This document shows positions 40,479 through 50,617 of a stretch of DNA of 64,000 nucleotides, piece by piece. Position numbers and translations under genes: made by a program. The DNA is taken from contig JAFEEQ010000003.1 in assembly GCA_018241025.1 (NCBI GenBank), forward strand, positions 186,001-250,000. The letters are read 5' to 3'. The DNA is from Pseudomonadota bacterium. Its GTDB lineage: Bacteria > Pseudomonadota > Alphaproteobacteria > Micropepsales > Micropepsaceae. Below the pieces are notes generated by a model that was not told where the DNA came from, ran no database searches, and saw nothing but the letters and a program-made list of their open reading frames with translations. The first letter of the stretch is position 1, and every line of letters starts with the position of its first letter.

Positions 40479-41207
40479 ATGCGCATTTCCAGACTGATGG
40501 CTGTCGGGCTGCTGGCGGCGGTGCTTGCCGGCTGCTCGACGCCGACGCCCGAGATGATCGCCAACAACGATCCCTGGGAACCGACCAACCGCGAGGTCCT
40601 GAAACTCAACGGCAAGATCGACCACTACTTCGTCATCCCGACCGTCGGCATCTATTTCATGCTGGTCGGCGATAGCGGACGGAAGATGGTGCACAACTTC
40701 CTGCAGAATATCGCCGCGCCGACAGTGTTCGTGAACGACGTGCTGCAAGGCGAGCCCCGGCGCGCGGCGCAGACCCTGGAGCGTTTCACGCTCAATTCGA
40801 CCGTGGGACTGGGCGGGTTCTTCGACCCGGCGACGCGGCACTGGCATGTCCCCGGCCACGGTGAGGATTTCGGACAGACGCTCGCTGTGTATGGAGTCGG
40901 CGAGGGTCCGTACATGATTCTTCCATTTTTCGGACCGCAGCCGCCGCGCGATGCGACCGGGCTGCTGGTCGATGCGCTCGTCATCGACCCATGGAACCAG
41001 GTGCCGCTCAAGCAGCACATCTGGTGGGATGCGGGACGCTATTACTTTACGCTGCTGGATCTGCGCGGACAGACATATTCGACCGTCCAGGGTATCCAGC
41101 GCAGTTCTGTGGATTACTATGCGTCGCTGCGCAGCCTTTACAGGCAGATGCGCAACGCCGAAATTCGCAACGGGAGACCGGATACCGCCGACCTGCCGGA
41201 CTTCTGA
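40479..41207 (+). CDS. mlaA: Outer-membrane lipoprotein MlaA (VacJ)
   Basis: MlaA removes mislocalised phospholipids from the outer leaflet and passes them to the periplasmic carrier MlaC. The 242-residue product has a lipobox AVLAGC (cleavage before Cys19), and the family landmarks NDPWEPTNREVLKLN, FTLNSTVGLGGFFD, GHGEDFGQTLAVYGVGEGPYMILPFFGP and a C-terminal RMQMR-like region (RQMRNAEIRNG). The gene is divergent from the methionine operon and precedes mlaC by 75 bp. Confidence 0.94.
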   Translation: MRISRLMAVGLLAAVLAGCSTPTPEMIANNDPWEPTNREVLKLNGKIDHYFVIPTVGIYFMLVGDSGRKMVHNFLQNIAAPTVFVNDVLQGEPRRAAQTLERFTLNSTVGLGGFFDPATRHWHVPGHGEDFGQTLAVYGVGEGPYMILPFFGPQPPRDATGLLVDALVIDPWNQVPLKQHIWWDAGRYYFTLLDLRGQTYSTVQGIQRSSVDYYASLRSLYRQMRNAEIRNGRPDTADLPDF

Positions 41208-41282
41208 ACGGGCGCGCCACGAGTTTGCCACAACCGGGCGCTCCAATCGGTTTCATGCGTTACTGTTCTTTTGGGGATTTCG

Positions 41283-41927
41283 ATGCCTGAGACGACACCG
41301 AAGCTTTTCCTGCTGGCGCGTCGCGCCTTCCTGGCGCTGACGCTCGGGCTGGCGACCTTCGCACTGGCGCCGGCCGCATCGGCTGCGCCTGCCGCCGAAG
41401 GTTTTGTGCAGTCCAATGTGCAGAAGGGCCTCGCGATCCTGAACAACAAGGGCCTCTCGGCCGAGCAGAAGCGCGAGCAGTTCCAGGGCTTCATCCTCGG
41501 CCTGACCGACATGAAGCGGATCGCGAACTTCACCCTCGGCCAGTATCGCCGCACGGCGAGCCCGCAGGAGCAGGACGCCTTCGCACAGGCGTTCCAGGGC
41601 TACGCCATCGCGGTCTACCAGTCCTACTTCTCGAAGTATTCGGGCCAGAGCCTGCGCGTGACCGGCTCGATCGAGCGCGCGCCGGGCGACGTCGTGGTGC
41701 AGACCCAGATGGTCGATCCCAACGATCACAGCGGCCAGCAGCCGCTCGAAGTCGATTTCCGCGTGCTGTCGGACAACGGCAAGCTGGTGGTGGTGGACTT
41801 CTCGGTCGGCGGCATCTGGCTGGCGCTCGAGGAGCGCGACCAGTTCAGCTCTTTCCTCGGCCAGAATGGCGGGAATATCCAGGCGCTGATCAAGCATCTG
41901 GGCGACCTGGCGAAGTCTTATAGGTAG
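41283..41927 (+). CDS. mlaC: Phospholipid-binding protein MlaC (Ttg2D family)
   Basis: MlaC is the soluble carrier that moves phospholipids between MlaA and the inner-membrane Mla complex. The 214-residue product has a signal peptide (about 1-37, ending AASAAP), then FVQSNVQKGLAILN, LTDMKRIANFTLGQYRR and IAVYQSYFSKYSGQ, all typical of Tol_Tol_Ttg2 proteins. The ATG at 41283 is used; a TTG at 41271 adds four residues. The inner-membrane MlaFEDB genes are not in this window. Confidence 0.92.
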   Translation: MPETTPKLFLLARRAFLALTLGLATFALAPAASAAPAAEGFVQSNVQKGLAILNNKGLSAEQKREQFQGFILGLTDMKRIANFTLGQYRRTASPQEQDAFAQAFQGYAIAVYQSYFSKYSGQSLRVTGSIERAPGDVVVQTQMVDPNDHSGQQPLEVDFRVLSDNGKLVVVDFSVGGIWLALEERDQFSSFLGQNGGNIQALIKHLGDLAKSYR

Positions 41928-41929
41928 GC

Positions 41930-41950
41930 GTTGGCGGGCTGCCCGCCAAC
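41930..41950. terminator. Hairpin after mlaC (terminator-like, no T-run)
   Basis: GTTGGCGGG and CCCGCCAAC form a perfect 9-bp stem with a CTG loop, 2 bp after the mlaC stop. There is no T-run on either side, so termination may be rho-assisted. Confidence 0.45.
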
Positions 41951-41987
41951 CCAAAGCCTCGCCAACACGAGTCTTCAGGGCGAAGGG

Positions 41988-43280
41988 TCAGTGCGCCGGC
42001 GCGCCGAAGCGCCGGGCGAGGATGTGATAGACGCCTTCCTTGCTGACGAAGCGCGCGCAGCCATCGGCGATCAGCGCCGTCGTCATCAGCGCGGCGAGCA
42101 TGCCATGATCGCCCGACATCTCCGAAACGATGACGAAGCCGGTGATCGGCGCGCGCACCACGCCGGTGAAATAGGCGACCATGCCGAGCAGGATGATCGG
42201 TCCCGGGTCGGGATGGTGGAACAGCCGCGCGATATCGGCGCCGATGCCCGCGCCGACCGCGAGCGAAGGCGAGAAGATGCCGCCCGGTATGCCGCTGACC
42301 GTCGAGAGCGCGGTCGCGAGGAGCTTCAGCGGCGCGAATTCGAGCGGCACCGTGCCGTCATGGTGCAGAACCGCGCGGGCATTCTCATAACCCGTTCCGA
42401 ACACCGCGCCGCCACTCAGCAAGCCGCAGATCGCGACGCCGAGGCCGCAGGCGACGGCGAAGAAGACCGGGTTGGCCTTGCACCATTCCGCAGCCTTCTT
42501 CGGCAATGTGGACGGCAGCGCAACAATGAGATGCGAGAAGAAGGCACCGCTGAGCCCGCCGATCACGCCGCAGAGCGGCACCGCCATCCAAGCCGTGCCG
42601 ATGGGCAGTGACGCGGTGGTGTGGCCGAAATAGGTGTAGTCGCCGAGGATCGCCTGCGCGGTCAGACCGGCGAGGATCACCGCGCCGATGATGAGGCCGC
42701 TGGCGCGCACTTCGAAGCTGCGGCTCATTTCCTCGATGGCGAAGACGATACCGGCGAGCGGCGTGTTGAACGCCGCGGCGACACCGGCGGCGGCGCCGGC
42801 GAGGATGAGCCCGGGCTGGCGCCGCGGCGTCAGCCTTCCGATCAGATACATCACCGAAGCGCCGACCTGGACGGTGGGACCCTCGCGCCCGCTGGAGGCG
42901 CCGACAAGAAGCCCGAAGGTGGTGAGCAGCACCTTGCCGATGGCGGCGTTGAGGCCGACGAGGCGGTCGCGGTCTTTGGGTTCCTTCAGGCTGCGGGCGG
43001 CGATCGCCTGCGGAATGCCCGAACCCTGCGTGTTCGGAAAGTAGCGCGTGGCGAGATAGACCGCGATGCCGAAGCCGAGCGGCGTGACGAGGAGCGGCGC
43101 ATAGGGCCAGCGCCCATCCATCGCCTTGAACAGGTCCTGCATCTTGTCGGCGGCAACGGCGAGACCGACGGCGGCAAGACCGACCACGAGACCGCCGACC
43201 ATGAAGATCAGGCGGCGCTGCCAGCGGCGGGAATAGACCCGCAGGGTGCGGGTGTGGCGACGGGTAATCAGGCTTGCCAT
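41988..43280 (-). CDS. ClC-type chloride channel / H+-chloride antiporter
   Basis: The 430-residue membrane protein has the selectivity motifs of the ClC family: GSGIPQA, GREGPTVQ with the gating glutamate, and GIPGGIFSPSLAVGAG. About ten hydrophobic segments can be seen. There is no C-terminal CBS domain. The ATG at 43280 is chosen because the preceding 80 residues of open frame are low-complexity and lie partly in the intergenic region. Whether it is an antiporter depends on the inner proton glutamate, which I could not place securely. An inverted repeat lies 27 bp upstream. Confidence 0.9.
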   Translation of the reverse strand: MASLITRRHTRTLRVYSRRWQRRLIFMVGGLVVGLAAVGLAVAADKMQDLFKAMDGRWPYAPLLVTPLGFGIAVYLATRYFPNTQGSGIPQAIAARSLKEPKDRDRLVGLNAAIGKVLLTTFGLLVGASSGREGPTVQVGASVMYLIGRLTPRRQPGLILAGAAAGVAAAFNTPLAGIVFAIEEMSRSFEVRASGLIIGAVILAGLTAQAILGDYTYFGHTTASLPIGTAWMAVPLCGVIGGLSGAFFSHLIVALPSTLPKKAAEWCKANPVFFAVACGLGVAICGLLSGGAVFGTGYENARAVLHHDGTVPLEFAPLKLLATALSTVSGIPGGIFSPSLAVGAGIGADIARLFHHPDPGPIILLGMVAYFTGVVRAPITGFVIVSEMSGDHGMLAALMTTALIADGCARFVSKEGVYHILARRFGAPAH

Positions 43281-43307
43281 GGGGAGGCTATAAGCCCGAA
43301 AGCCGGT

Positions 43308-43327
43308 CAAATGGCGATTATCATTTG
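43308..43327. promoter_or_regulatory. Inverted repeat upstream of the ClC gene
   Basis: CAAATG and CATTTG arms flank 8 bp (GCGATTAT), 27 bp before the ClC start. It could be an operator, but the arms are short and no regulator gene is adjacent. Confidence 0.3.
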
Positions 43328-43404
43328 CGTCATATCGGCGCCGGGAGGCCCAGAGATGGCGTGACCAGCCAGCCTCCTTGGGAACTGGTCTCGCGGATTT
43401 GACC

Positions 43405-45066
43405 TTACGTCCGCGCAAACCGCTTGTACTTGATCCGGTGGGGCTGGTCGGCGTCGATGCCGAGGCGGCGTTTCTTGTCGGCTTCGTAGTCCTGGTAGTT
43501 GCCCTCGAACCATTCGACATGGCTGTCGCCTTCGAAGGCCATCATGTGGGTCGCGATGCGGTCGAGGAACCAGCGGTCGTGGCTGATGATCATCGCGCAG
43601 CCGGCGAATTCTTCCAGCGCGCTTTCGAGCGCGCGCAGCGTGTCGACGTCGAGATCGTTCGTCGGTTCGTCGAGCAGGAGGAGATTGGCGCCGGATTTCA
43701 GCATCTTGGCGAGATGGACGCGGTTGCGCTCGCCGCCGGAGAGCTGGCCGACCTTTTTCTGCTGGTCACCGCCCTTGAAGTTGAAGGCGCCGACATAGGC
43801 GCGGGAGTTCATCGTGCGCTTGTTGCCGAGTTCCAGCACGTCGAGACCGTCGCTGATCTCCTGCCACACCGTCTTGTTGGGATCGAGCGCGTCGCGGCTT
43901 TGATCGACATAGCCGAGCTGCACCGTGGGACCGACGCGCAACGTGCCGGCGTCGGGCTTCTCCTGGCCGGTGAGCATGCGGAACAGCGTCGTCTTGCCCG
44001 CGCCGTTGGGGCCGATAACGCCGACGATGCCGCCGGGCGGGAGCTTGAAGTTCACGTTTTCGTAGAGCAGCCGGTCGCCGTAACCCTTGGCGAGGCCTTC
44101 CGCCTCGATCACCACGCTGCCGAGGCGCTCGGCGACCGGAATTATGATCTGGTTGGTGACGACGCGCTGTTCGTTGCTCTTGGCGACAAGCTCTTCGTAC
44201 GCGTTGATACGTGCCTTGGATTTGGCCTGGCGGGCCTTCGGCGATTTTTGAATCCATTCGCGTTCGGCGGCGATGGCGCGTTCCTGCGCCGCTTCCTCGG
44301 CGCCTTCCTGGCGCAGGCGCTTTTCCTGCACGACGAGGAAGGAGGAGTAATTGCCTTCGTGCGGGATGCCCTTGCCGCGGTCGAGCTCGAGGATCCAGCC
44401 GGTGACGTTGTCGAGGAAATAGCGGTCGTGGGTGACGAGGATGATGCAGCCCTTGTACTCGCGCAGCGTCTTCTCGAGCCATTCGACGGACTCGGCATCG
44501 AGATGGTTGGTCGGCTCGTCGAGGAGCAGGATATCGGGTGCATCGAGCAGGAGCTTGCAGAGCGCGACACGGCGGCGCTCGCCGCCCGAGAGCTTGTCGA
44601 CCTCGGCATCGCCTTCGGGGCAACGCAGCGCATCCATCGCCTGATCGACCTGGCTGTCGAGATCCCAGAGGCCCTGCGCCTCGATTTCGTCCTGGAGCCT
44701 GGCCATCTCGTCGGCGGTCTCGTCGGAGTAGTTCGAGGCGAGTTCGTTGTAGCGGTCGACCAGCGCCTTCTTGGCGGCGACGCCTTCCATCACGTTGTCG
44801 CGGACGTTCTTCGAAGCGTCGAGCTGCGGCTCCTGGGGGAGATAGCCCATGCGGACGCCTTTGGCGGCCCAGGCCTCGCCGGTGAAGTCCTTGTCGAGGC
44901 CGGCCATGATTTTCATCAGCGTGGACTTGCCGGCGCCGTTGACGCCGACGATGCCGATCTTCGCGCCCGGATAGAAGGACAGCCAGATGTCCTTCAGCAC
45001 CTGCTTGCCGCCGGGATAGGTCTTCGAGAGACCTTTCATCACATAGACGAATTCTGGACCGGCCAT
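43405..45066 (-). CDS. ettA: Energy-dependent translational throttle protein EttA (ABC-F)
   Basis: EttA binds the ribosomal E site and gates translation according to the ATP/ADP ratio. The 553-residue product contains two ABC cassettes (Walker A GVNGAGKSTLM and GPNGAGKTTLF, signatures LSGGERRRVALC and LSGGERNRVHLA, LLLDEPTN twice), and between them the charged arm and linker with SPKARQAKSKARINAYEEL. There is no membrane domain. The closely related spacing and length match EttA rather than Uup. The gene is followed by the ClC gene and preceded by the RND pump. Confidence 0.96.
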   Translation of the reverse strand: MAGPEFVYVMKGLSKTYPGGKQVLKDIWLSFYPGAKIGIVGVNGAGKSTLMKIMAGLDKDFTGEAWAAKGVRMGYLPQEPQLDASKNVRDNVMEGVAAKKALVDRYNELASNYSDETADEMARLQDEIEAQGLWDLDSQVDQAMDALRCPEGDAEVDKLSGGERRRVALCKLLLDAPDILLLDEPTNHLDAESVEWLEKTLREYKGCIILVTHDRYFLDNVTGWILELDRGKGIPHEGNYSSFLVVQEKRLRQEGAEEAAQERAIAAEREWIQKSPKARQAKSKARINAYEELVAKSNEQRVVTNQIIIPVAERLGSVVIEAEGLAKGYGDRLLYENVNFKLPPGGIVGVIGPNGAGKTTLFRMLTGQEKPDAGTLRVGPTVQLGYVDQSRDALDPNKTVWQEISDGLDVLELGNKRTMNSRAYVGAFNFKGGDQQKKVGQLSGGERNRVHLAKMLKSGANLLLLDEPTNDLDVDTLRALESALEEFAGCAMIISHDRWFLDRIATHMMAFEGDSHVEWFEGNYQDYEADKKRRLGIDADQPHRIKYKRFART

Positions 45067-45157
45067 GGCGTCGAAGTTCCTCGGTTCTGCGGGTGCGGAC
45101 CCGCGCGGACGAGCGCATACATACGCGGCGCCGCGCCCGTGTCTAGCGGAAAGCGGT

Positions 45158-48100
45158 TCAGGCCGCCGGAGCGCTGCGCCGGTCGGTCAGACGGCGCCGG
45201 ACCACGTCGTAGAACAGCGGCACGAAGAAGATCGAGAGCACCATGCCGGACAGCATGCCGCCGATCACGCCGGTGCCGATGTCGTTCTGGCTGGCGGCGC
45301 CGGCGCCATTGGCGAGGGCGAGCGGCAGCACGCCGGCGATGAAGGCCAGCGAAGTCATCAGGATCGGCCGGAGCCGCAGGCGCGCGCCGGCGAGCGCCGC
45401 GTCGCGTATGCCCATGCCGCGCTTTTGGGCATCGACGGCGAATTCGACGATCAGGATGGCGTTCTTGGCGGATAATCCCATCGTGGTCAGCAGGCCGACC
45501 TGGAAATAGATGTCGTTGTAAAGTCCGCGCAGGGTCGCCGCGAGAATCGCGCCGATGATGCCGAGCGGGATCACGAGCATCACCGAAAGCGGGATCGACC
45601 AGCTTTCGTAGAGCGCGGCGAGCAGCAGGAACACCACCAGCACGGAGATGCCATAGAGCAGATAGGTCTGCGATCCGGCCTGACGCTCCTGATAGGACAA
45701 CCCGGTCCATTCGAGGCCGACGCCTTTGGGCAGTTTCTGGAACAGGCGCTCGACCTCGTCCATGGCGGCGCCGGAGCTTTGTCCGGGTGCGGGCGAGCCC
45801 TGGATCTCGATCGAACCGAGGCCGTTGAAGCGTTCGAGCTTGGCCGGGCCGACGGTCCAGCGGAAATCCGCGAAGGAGGAGAACGGCGCCATCGAGCCGT
45901 CATTGCCGCGCACATACCAGCGATAGAGGTCGTCGGGCAGCATGCGATAGGGCGCGTCCGCCTGCATGTAGACGCGCTTGACGCGGCCGCGGTCGATGAA
46001 GTCGTTGACGTAGAGCCCGCCCCAGGCGGCACTCAGCGTCGCGTTGATGGTGGAAAGCGGCACGCCGAGCGCGGAGGCCTTGTCGCGGTCGATGTCGATG
46101 TGGAGCTGCGGCGTGTCGTCGAGACCGTTGGGGCGGACCGCCGAGAGCAGCGGATCGCGCGCGGCAAGCTGGAGGAACTGGGCGCGCGCCTTCATCAGGC
46201 CGTCATGTCCGAGATTGCCGCGATCCTCCATCTCGACGTCGAAGCCGGAGGACTGGCCGAGTTCCTGAACCGCGGGCGGCACGAGGGCGAAGATCTGCGC
46301 GTCTCGGATGGTGCTGAATTTCTTCAGGGCGCGCTGGACGATGGCCTGCGCCCGGTTCTCGCTGCCCGGACGATCGCTCCAGTCGCGCAGATGGCCGAAG
46401 GCAAGCGCGGTGTTCTGGCCCTGGCCGGCGGTGGAGAAGCCGGCGACGATGAACAGGGTCTGCATGTTTTTCGCTTCGTCGGTCAGATAGTAGTGCTCGA
46501 CCTGCTTGGCGACGTCGAGGGTGCGCGACTGCGTGGCGCCTACCGGCAGGGTGATGATGGTGAGCACGGTGCCCTGGTCCTCTTCCGGCAGGAAGGCGGT
46601 CGGCAGGCGGGTGAAGAGGAACACCAGCGCGACGACGATAAGGACGTAGATCACCAGGGCCGGACGCACCCAGCCGAGGAAGCGTTCGAGAAGCTCGCGA
46701 TAGCGCGCGACGCCGTATTCGAAGGTCGTATTGAACCAGGTGAAGAAGCGGCCATGGGCCGGCCGGTCTTTCGGGATCGGCTTCAAAAGCGTGGCGCAGA
46801 GCGCCGGCGTCAGGATCAGCGCGACGGTGACGGAGAGCACCATCGCCGCGACGATGGTGACGGAGAACTGGCGATAGATGACGCCGGTCGAGCCGCCGAA
46901 GAAAGCCATCGGCAGGAACACTGCGCTGAGCACCAGGGCGATGCCGATCAGCGCGCTGGTGATCTCGGTCATCGACTTCTTGGTGGCTTCCTTGGGCGGA
47001 AGCCCTTCTTCGCGCATGACGCGTTCGACGTTCTCGACCACGACGATGGCGTCGTCGACGAGGAGACCGATGGCGAGGACGAGCGCGAACAGCGTCAGCG
47101 TGTTGATCGAATAGCCGAAGGCGGCGAGGACGCCGAAGGTGCCGAGCAGGACCACCGGCACCGCGACCGCCGGCACGAGCGTGGTGCGCCAGTGCTGGAG
47201 GAAGATGAACATCACGATGACGACGAGCAGCGTCGCCTCGATCAGCGTCTTGATCACGTCCTGGATTGAGATGCGGATGAAGGTGGTGTTGTCGACCGGG
47301 AAGGCGAGCTTGACGCCCGGCGGGAAGGTCGAGGAGAGCTGCTGTGCCCGGGCCTTCACCGCATCGGCGGTGGTGAGCGCGTTGGCGCCCGGTGCGAGCT
47401 GGATCGCGAGACCGGCCGCCGGATGGCCGTTCATGCGGCTGACGACGGTGTAGTTCTGGGCGCCGAGTTCGACCCGCGCGACATCCTTGAGGCGGACGAT
47501 GGCGCCGCCCGCGTCGCTCTTGAGCACGATCTCGCGGAACTGCTCCGGTGTCTCGAGGCGCGACTGCGCGGTGACGGTGGCGTCGAGCTCCTGGCCCGGA
47601 ACGGCCGGCTGGGCGCCGATCTCGCCGGCGGAGACCTGCACGTTCTGGGCGAGGATCGCTGCCTGCACGTCGGACGGCGTGAGGCCGAAGCTGTTCAGCT
47701 TGAAAGGATCGAGCCAGATGCGCATCGCATAGGGCGAACCGAAGACCTGAACCTGACCGACGCCGGAGACGCGCGAAATCGGGTCCTGCAGCTTCGAGGC
47801 GATGAAGTCGGAAATATCGATGTTGGTGTAGCGGCCGCTGTCGTCATAGAGCGCGACGACGAGCAGGAAGCTCGTCTGCGACTTGAGCACGGTGATGCCG
47901 GCCTGCTGGACCTGCTGCGGCAGCGTGGGCAGCGCCTGCTGCACCTTGTTCTGGACCTGGACCTGGGCGATGTCGGGATTGGTGCCGGGCGCGAAGGTCG
48001 CCGTGATCTGGACCTGGCCGGACGAGCTGGAGCTCGACGAGAAGTAGAGCAGATTGTCGACGCCGGTAAGCTGCTGCTCGATCACCTGGGTGACGGAATT

Positions 48101-48280
48101 CTGCACGGTCTGTGCATCGGCGCCGGGATAGGTCGCGACGATGGTGACGGCCGGCGGCGCGATAGACGGGTATTGCGTGATCGGCAGCACGTTGATGGCG
48201 AGCACGCCGGCCATCGCAATGATGATCGCGATAACCCAGGCGAAGACCGGACGCTCGATGAAGAATTGCGAAAGGCCCAT
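45158..48280 (-). CDS. RND efflux transporter permease (AcrB/MexB type)
   Basis: The 1040-residue inner-membrane pump has the HAE1 signature: [20 protein letters not shown] at the start, twelve hydrophobic segments in two groups around two large periplasmic domains, [19 protein letters not shown] in the fourth helix with the proton-relay Asp pair, and the [14 protein letters not shown] region in the tenth. The ATG at 48280 overlaps the adaptor stop by one base; an upstream frame is low complexity. It works with the adaptor gene. The outer-membrane channel is not here. Substrates are unknown. Confidence 0.96.
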   Translation of the reverse strand: MGLSQFFIERPVFAWVIAIIIAMAGVLAINVLPITQYPSIAPPAVTIVATYPGADAQTVQNSVTQVIEQQLTGVDNLLYFSSSSSSSGQVQITATFAPGTNPDIAQVQVQNKVQQALPTLPQQVQQAGITVLKSQTSFLLVVALYDDSGRYTNIDISDFIASKLQDPISRVSGVGQVQVFGSPYAMRIWLDPFKLNSFGLTPSDVQAAILAQNVQVSAGEIGAQPAVPGQELDATVTAQSRLETPEQFREIVLKSDAGGAIVRLKDVARVELGAQNYTVVSRMNGHPAAGLAIQLAPGANALTTADAVKARAQQLSSTFPPGVKLAFPVDNTTFIRISIQDVIKTLIEATLLVVIVMFIFLQHWRTTLVPAVAVPVVLLGTFGVLAAFGYSINTLTLFALVLAIGLLVDDAIVVVENVERVMREEGLPPKEATKKSMTEITSALIGIALVLSAVFLPMAFFGGSTGVIYRQFSVTIVAAMVLSVTVALILTPALCATLLKPIPKDRPAHGRFFTWFNTTFEYGVARYRELLERFLGWVRPALVIYVLIVVALVFLFTRLPTAFLPEEDQGTVLTIITLPVGATQSRTLDVAKQVEHYYLTDEAKNMQTLFIVAGFSTAGQGQNTALAFGHLRDWSDRPGSENRAQAIVQRALKKFSTIRDAQIFALVPPAVQELGQSSGFDVEMEDRGNLGHDGLMKARAQFLQLAARDPLLSAVRPNGLDDTPQLHIDIDRDKASALGVPLSTINATLSAAWGGLYVNDFIDRGRVKRVYMQADAPYRMLPDDLYRWYVRGNDGSMAPFSSFADFRWTVGPAKLERFNGLGSIEIQGSPAPGQSSGAAMDEVERLFQKLPKGVGLEWTGLSYQERQAGSQTYLLYGISVLVVFLLLAALYESWSIPLSVMLVIPLGIIGAILAATLRGLYNDIYFQVGLLTTMGLSAKNAILIVEFAVDAQKRGMGIRDAALAGARLRLRPILMTSLAFIAGVLPLALANGAGAASQNDIGTGVIGGMLSGMVLSIFFVPLFYDVVRRRLTDRRSAPAA

Positions 48281-49389
48281 CAGGCGTGGTCCGGCTTCGA
48301 GCCCGCCGGCACGGCATGCACCGGCTGGTCCGCCTGCACCTTCTGCAAACCTTCGACGATCAGGCGGTCGCCCGCCCTGAGGCCATCCTGCACCAGCCAC
48401 TTGCTGCCGATGGCCTGGCCGATCTTGAGCACGTGGAGACGCGCGATGCCCTTGGCATCCACGACATAGGCGGTGGGCTCGCCCTTCTCGGTGCGGCCGA
48501 TGGCCTGCTGCGGCGCGAGGATCGCGTTCGGCCTGGTGCCTTCGATGACAAGCGCGCGCACGAACATTCCCGGCAGAAGGATGCCGTCGGGATTGGCGAA
48601 GAGGGCGCGCAAGGTCACCGCACCGGTGGCGGGATCGACCGTGACCTCGCTGAACTCCAGCTTGCCCTCGGTCGGATAGGGCGTGCCGTTGTCGAGCGTG
48701 AGGCTGACGCGGGCCACGGCCGGCGCATCCTGGGTGAGGCGGCCGCCCTGGACGGCGAGCTTGAGGTTGAGCAATTCCGCAGCCGACTGGTTGATGTCGA
48801 CGTAGATCGGATCGAGCGTCTGGATGGTGGCGAGCGCGGTCGTCTGATCCGCTGTGACAAGCGCACCTTCGGTTACCGAGGAGCGGCCGATGCGGCCGGA
48901 GATCGGCGCGAGCACTTTTGTATAGGTGAGATTGATCCGCGCAGTGTCGGCATTCGCCTTGGCGACGAGATAAGCGGCCTGGGCATCGTCATAGTCCTGA
49001 CGGGCAATGGCGTTCTGGTGCAGCAGGGCGGTGTAGCGTTCGGCCTTGGAGCGCGCCGCGGCCAGTGTCGCCTTGGCATTGTCGTAGGCGGCGATGAACG
49101 GCGCCGGATCGATCTGGTAGAGCGGCTCGCCGGCCTTCACCAGGCCGCCCTCGACGAAGAAGCGCCTGAGCACGACGCCGCTGACCTGCGGGCGGACATC
49201 GGAGACGCGATAGGATTCGGTGCGTCCCGGAAGCGTCGTCGTGAGCGTGGCAGGCTGCGCCTTGAGCGTCACCACGCCGACTTCGGGCGGCGGACGCTTG
49301 GGCGGCGCATCGCCGCCGCAGGCCGCGAGCAAGGCACAGGTGAAGACAACCGATACGAGGGCAACGAGCCTGTTGGCTGGGAGGGGCAT
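48280..49389 (-). CDS. RND efflux periplasmic adaptor lipoprotein
   Basis: The 369-residue product is a membrane-fusion protein of the AcrA/MexA class. A lipoprotein signal ends in the lipobox LLAAC (Cys24 of this start). [23 protein letters not shown] begins the lipoyl domain, a helical hairpin follows (about 95-150), then the lipoyl return strand [20 protein letters not shown], and a beta barrel. The ATG at 49389 is preferred over 49461 because it begins the signal. It is coupled to the pump gene. A hairpin and T-rich stretch lie in the leader. Confidence 0.93.
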   Translation of the reverse strand: MPLPANRLVALVSVVFTCALLAACGGDAPPKRPPPEVGVVTLKAQPATLTTTLPGRTESYRVSDVRPQVSGVVLRRFFVEGGLVKAGEPLYQIDPAPFIAAYDNAKATLAAARSKAERYTALLHQNAIARQDYDDAQAAYLVAKANADTARINLTYTKVLAPISGRIGRSSVTEGALVTADQTTALATIQTLDPIYVDINQSAAELLNLKLAVQGGRLTQDAPAVARVSLTLDNGTPYPTEGKLEFSEVTVDPATGAVTLRALFANPDGILLPGMFVRALVIEGTRPNAILAPQQAIGRTEKGEPTAYVVDAKGIARLHVLKIGQAIGSKWLVQDGLRAGDRLIVEGLQKVQADQPVHAVPAGSKPDHA

Positions 49390-49420
49390 TCTGGAATCCG
49401 GACAAAATAAAAATCTGCAC

Positions 49421-49440
49421 GCCGGCGCGATCACGCCGGC
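49421..49440 (-). terminator. Leader hairpin before the RND operon (possible attenuator or weak terminator)
   Basis: GCCGGCG and CGCCGGC form a perfect 7-bp stem with a 6-nt loop. On the minus strand TTTTTATTTT follows six bases after the stem. It lies between the 45-aa gene and the adaptor start, so it may end the former or modulate the latter. Confidence 0.45.
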
Positions 49441-49522
49441 CATCCCCAGGGTGCAAGGCAATATCAGGTGCGCGGCCGTTGGGAAACGGGCCTTTGAATT
49501 ATGTCGTAAGGCCGTACGCTGT

Positions 49523-49660
49523 TCAGACGAGTCCGAACAGCATGTTTACGGTCCACTGCAACACGGGCACCGCGACCGCGATGATCGCGAGAATAACCAG
49601 CGCCAGTCCGCAAACCGACAGGTCTTTCGACCGATGGCCGCTGTCGTGAACAAGAGCCAT
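49523..49660 (-). CDS. 45-residue single-pass membrane protein
   Basis: The frame begins at ATG 49660, with GGGAGG as ribosome site seven bases upstream. The product starts MALVHDSGHRSKDLSVCGLA, with a polar head of about 16 residues, followed by one long hydrophobic helix and a short tail ending MLFGLV. The coding pattern and ribosome site support a real gene. It lies 133 bp upstream of the RND adaptor on the same strand. The function is unknown; a link to the pump is only a guess. Confidence 0.65.
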   Translation of the reverse strand: MALVHDSGHRSKDLSVCGLALVILAIIAVAVPVLQWTVNMLFGLV

Positions 49661-49766
49661 ATGACCTCCCAACCGGATTCTTCGATCCGTGCTGCGACAT
49701 CCTGCGCCTATTATCCCTGACTGCCAAGGGGATTTGTGCGGCGGGAATCGGGGCGTCGAACAATCT

Positions 49767-50498
49767 TCAGCGGAGTTCGAGCAGGCTGATTTCCGGCGGC
49801 ACGCGAAATCGCACAGTCAGGATCGAGGTGCCGATACCGGTGGAAACAAACAGGACATGCCCGTTTTCACGAACGATACCGGCCGCGTAGCGCTGGCCGT
49901 AGCGCGAAGGGACGATGAGGCGGCCAAGAAATGGCAGGGCCACCTGCCCGCCATGGGTATGGCCGGCGATCGTCAGCGCACAAGTACGCGGCAACACCGG
50001 AAAGGTATCGGGCGAGTGGGTGAAGCAGAGCGCCTGCGCGTCCTTCGGGACATGAGCGAGAGCGCGTGACGGGTCGGCGTGGCCGGAGGCGGCGTCGCCG
50101 ATGCCGACAAGAAAGAGCGGGCCGTGTGGCGCCTCGATGCGGCGTGTGTCGTTCTCCAGCACCGCAATGCCGGCGGCGCGAAGGGCAGCGGCAAAACGCG
50201 GGCCATCCTGCCACTCGTCATGATTGCCGAGAACCGCAAAGACGCCGAGCCGGGCATGAAGCGGCGAGAGGGCGCGCGCGATCGCCTCGGGCGTCATGTA
50301 GCGCGGCTGGTCCGGACGCCGGCCGGTGTAATCGCCGGCGAGCAGTATGAGATCGGGCGCCGCGGCATTGGCGAGAGCGACGACCCGGCGAATCTTGTCG
50401 CTGTCGACGAAGCGAGCACCGGCGTGAAGGTCGGCGATCACCGCGATGCGCAGGTCGGAGAGCGGCAGCGGAACTGCGACGACATGCGGCACGACCAC
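49767..50498 (-). CDS. Membrane-anchored metallophosphoesterase (YaeI/YkuE type)
   Basis: The product has the calcineurin-like metal motifs AVIADLHAG, LLAGDYTG, VLGNHDEWQ and IAGHTHGG. The GTG at 50498 gives 243 residues. The open frame continues upstream to 50621 and encodes a membrane helix (VFSFLAFVFGLLAALGLDAF) that the YaeI/YkuE family normally has. No ATG, GTG or TTG exists there; a CTG at 50621 overlaps the previous gene's stop and is the likely start. The true gene is therefore probably 49767-50621. Substrates of the family are often lipid phosphates. Confidence 0.85.
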   Translation of the reverse strand: MVVPHVVAVPLPLSDLRIAVIADLHAGARFVDSDKIRRVVALANAAAPDLILLAGDYTGRRPDQPRYMTPEAIARALSPLHARLGVFAVLGNHDEWQDGPRFAAALRAAGIAVLENDTRRIEAPHGPLFLVGIGDAASGHADPSRALAHVPKDAQALCFTHSPDTFPVLPRTCALTIAGHTHGGQVALPFLGRLIVPSRYGQRYAAGIVRENGHVLFVSTGIGTSILTVRFRVPPEISLLELR

Positions 50499-50617
50499 GA
50501 GACTTGCCGGCTCGATCCAGAAAGCATCGAGGCCGAGAGCGGCCAGAAGTCCGAAAACGAAGGCGAGGAAGGAAAAAACCGGGCGCGGCTTTGCGCCGTC
50601 CTTGAGGCTGCGCCGCG

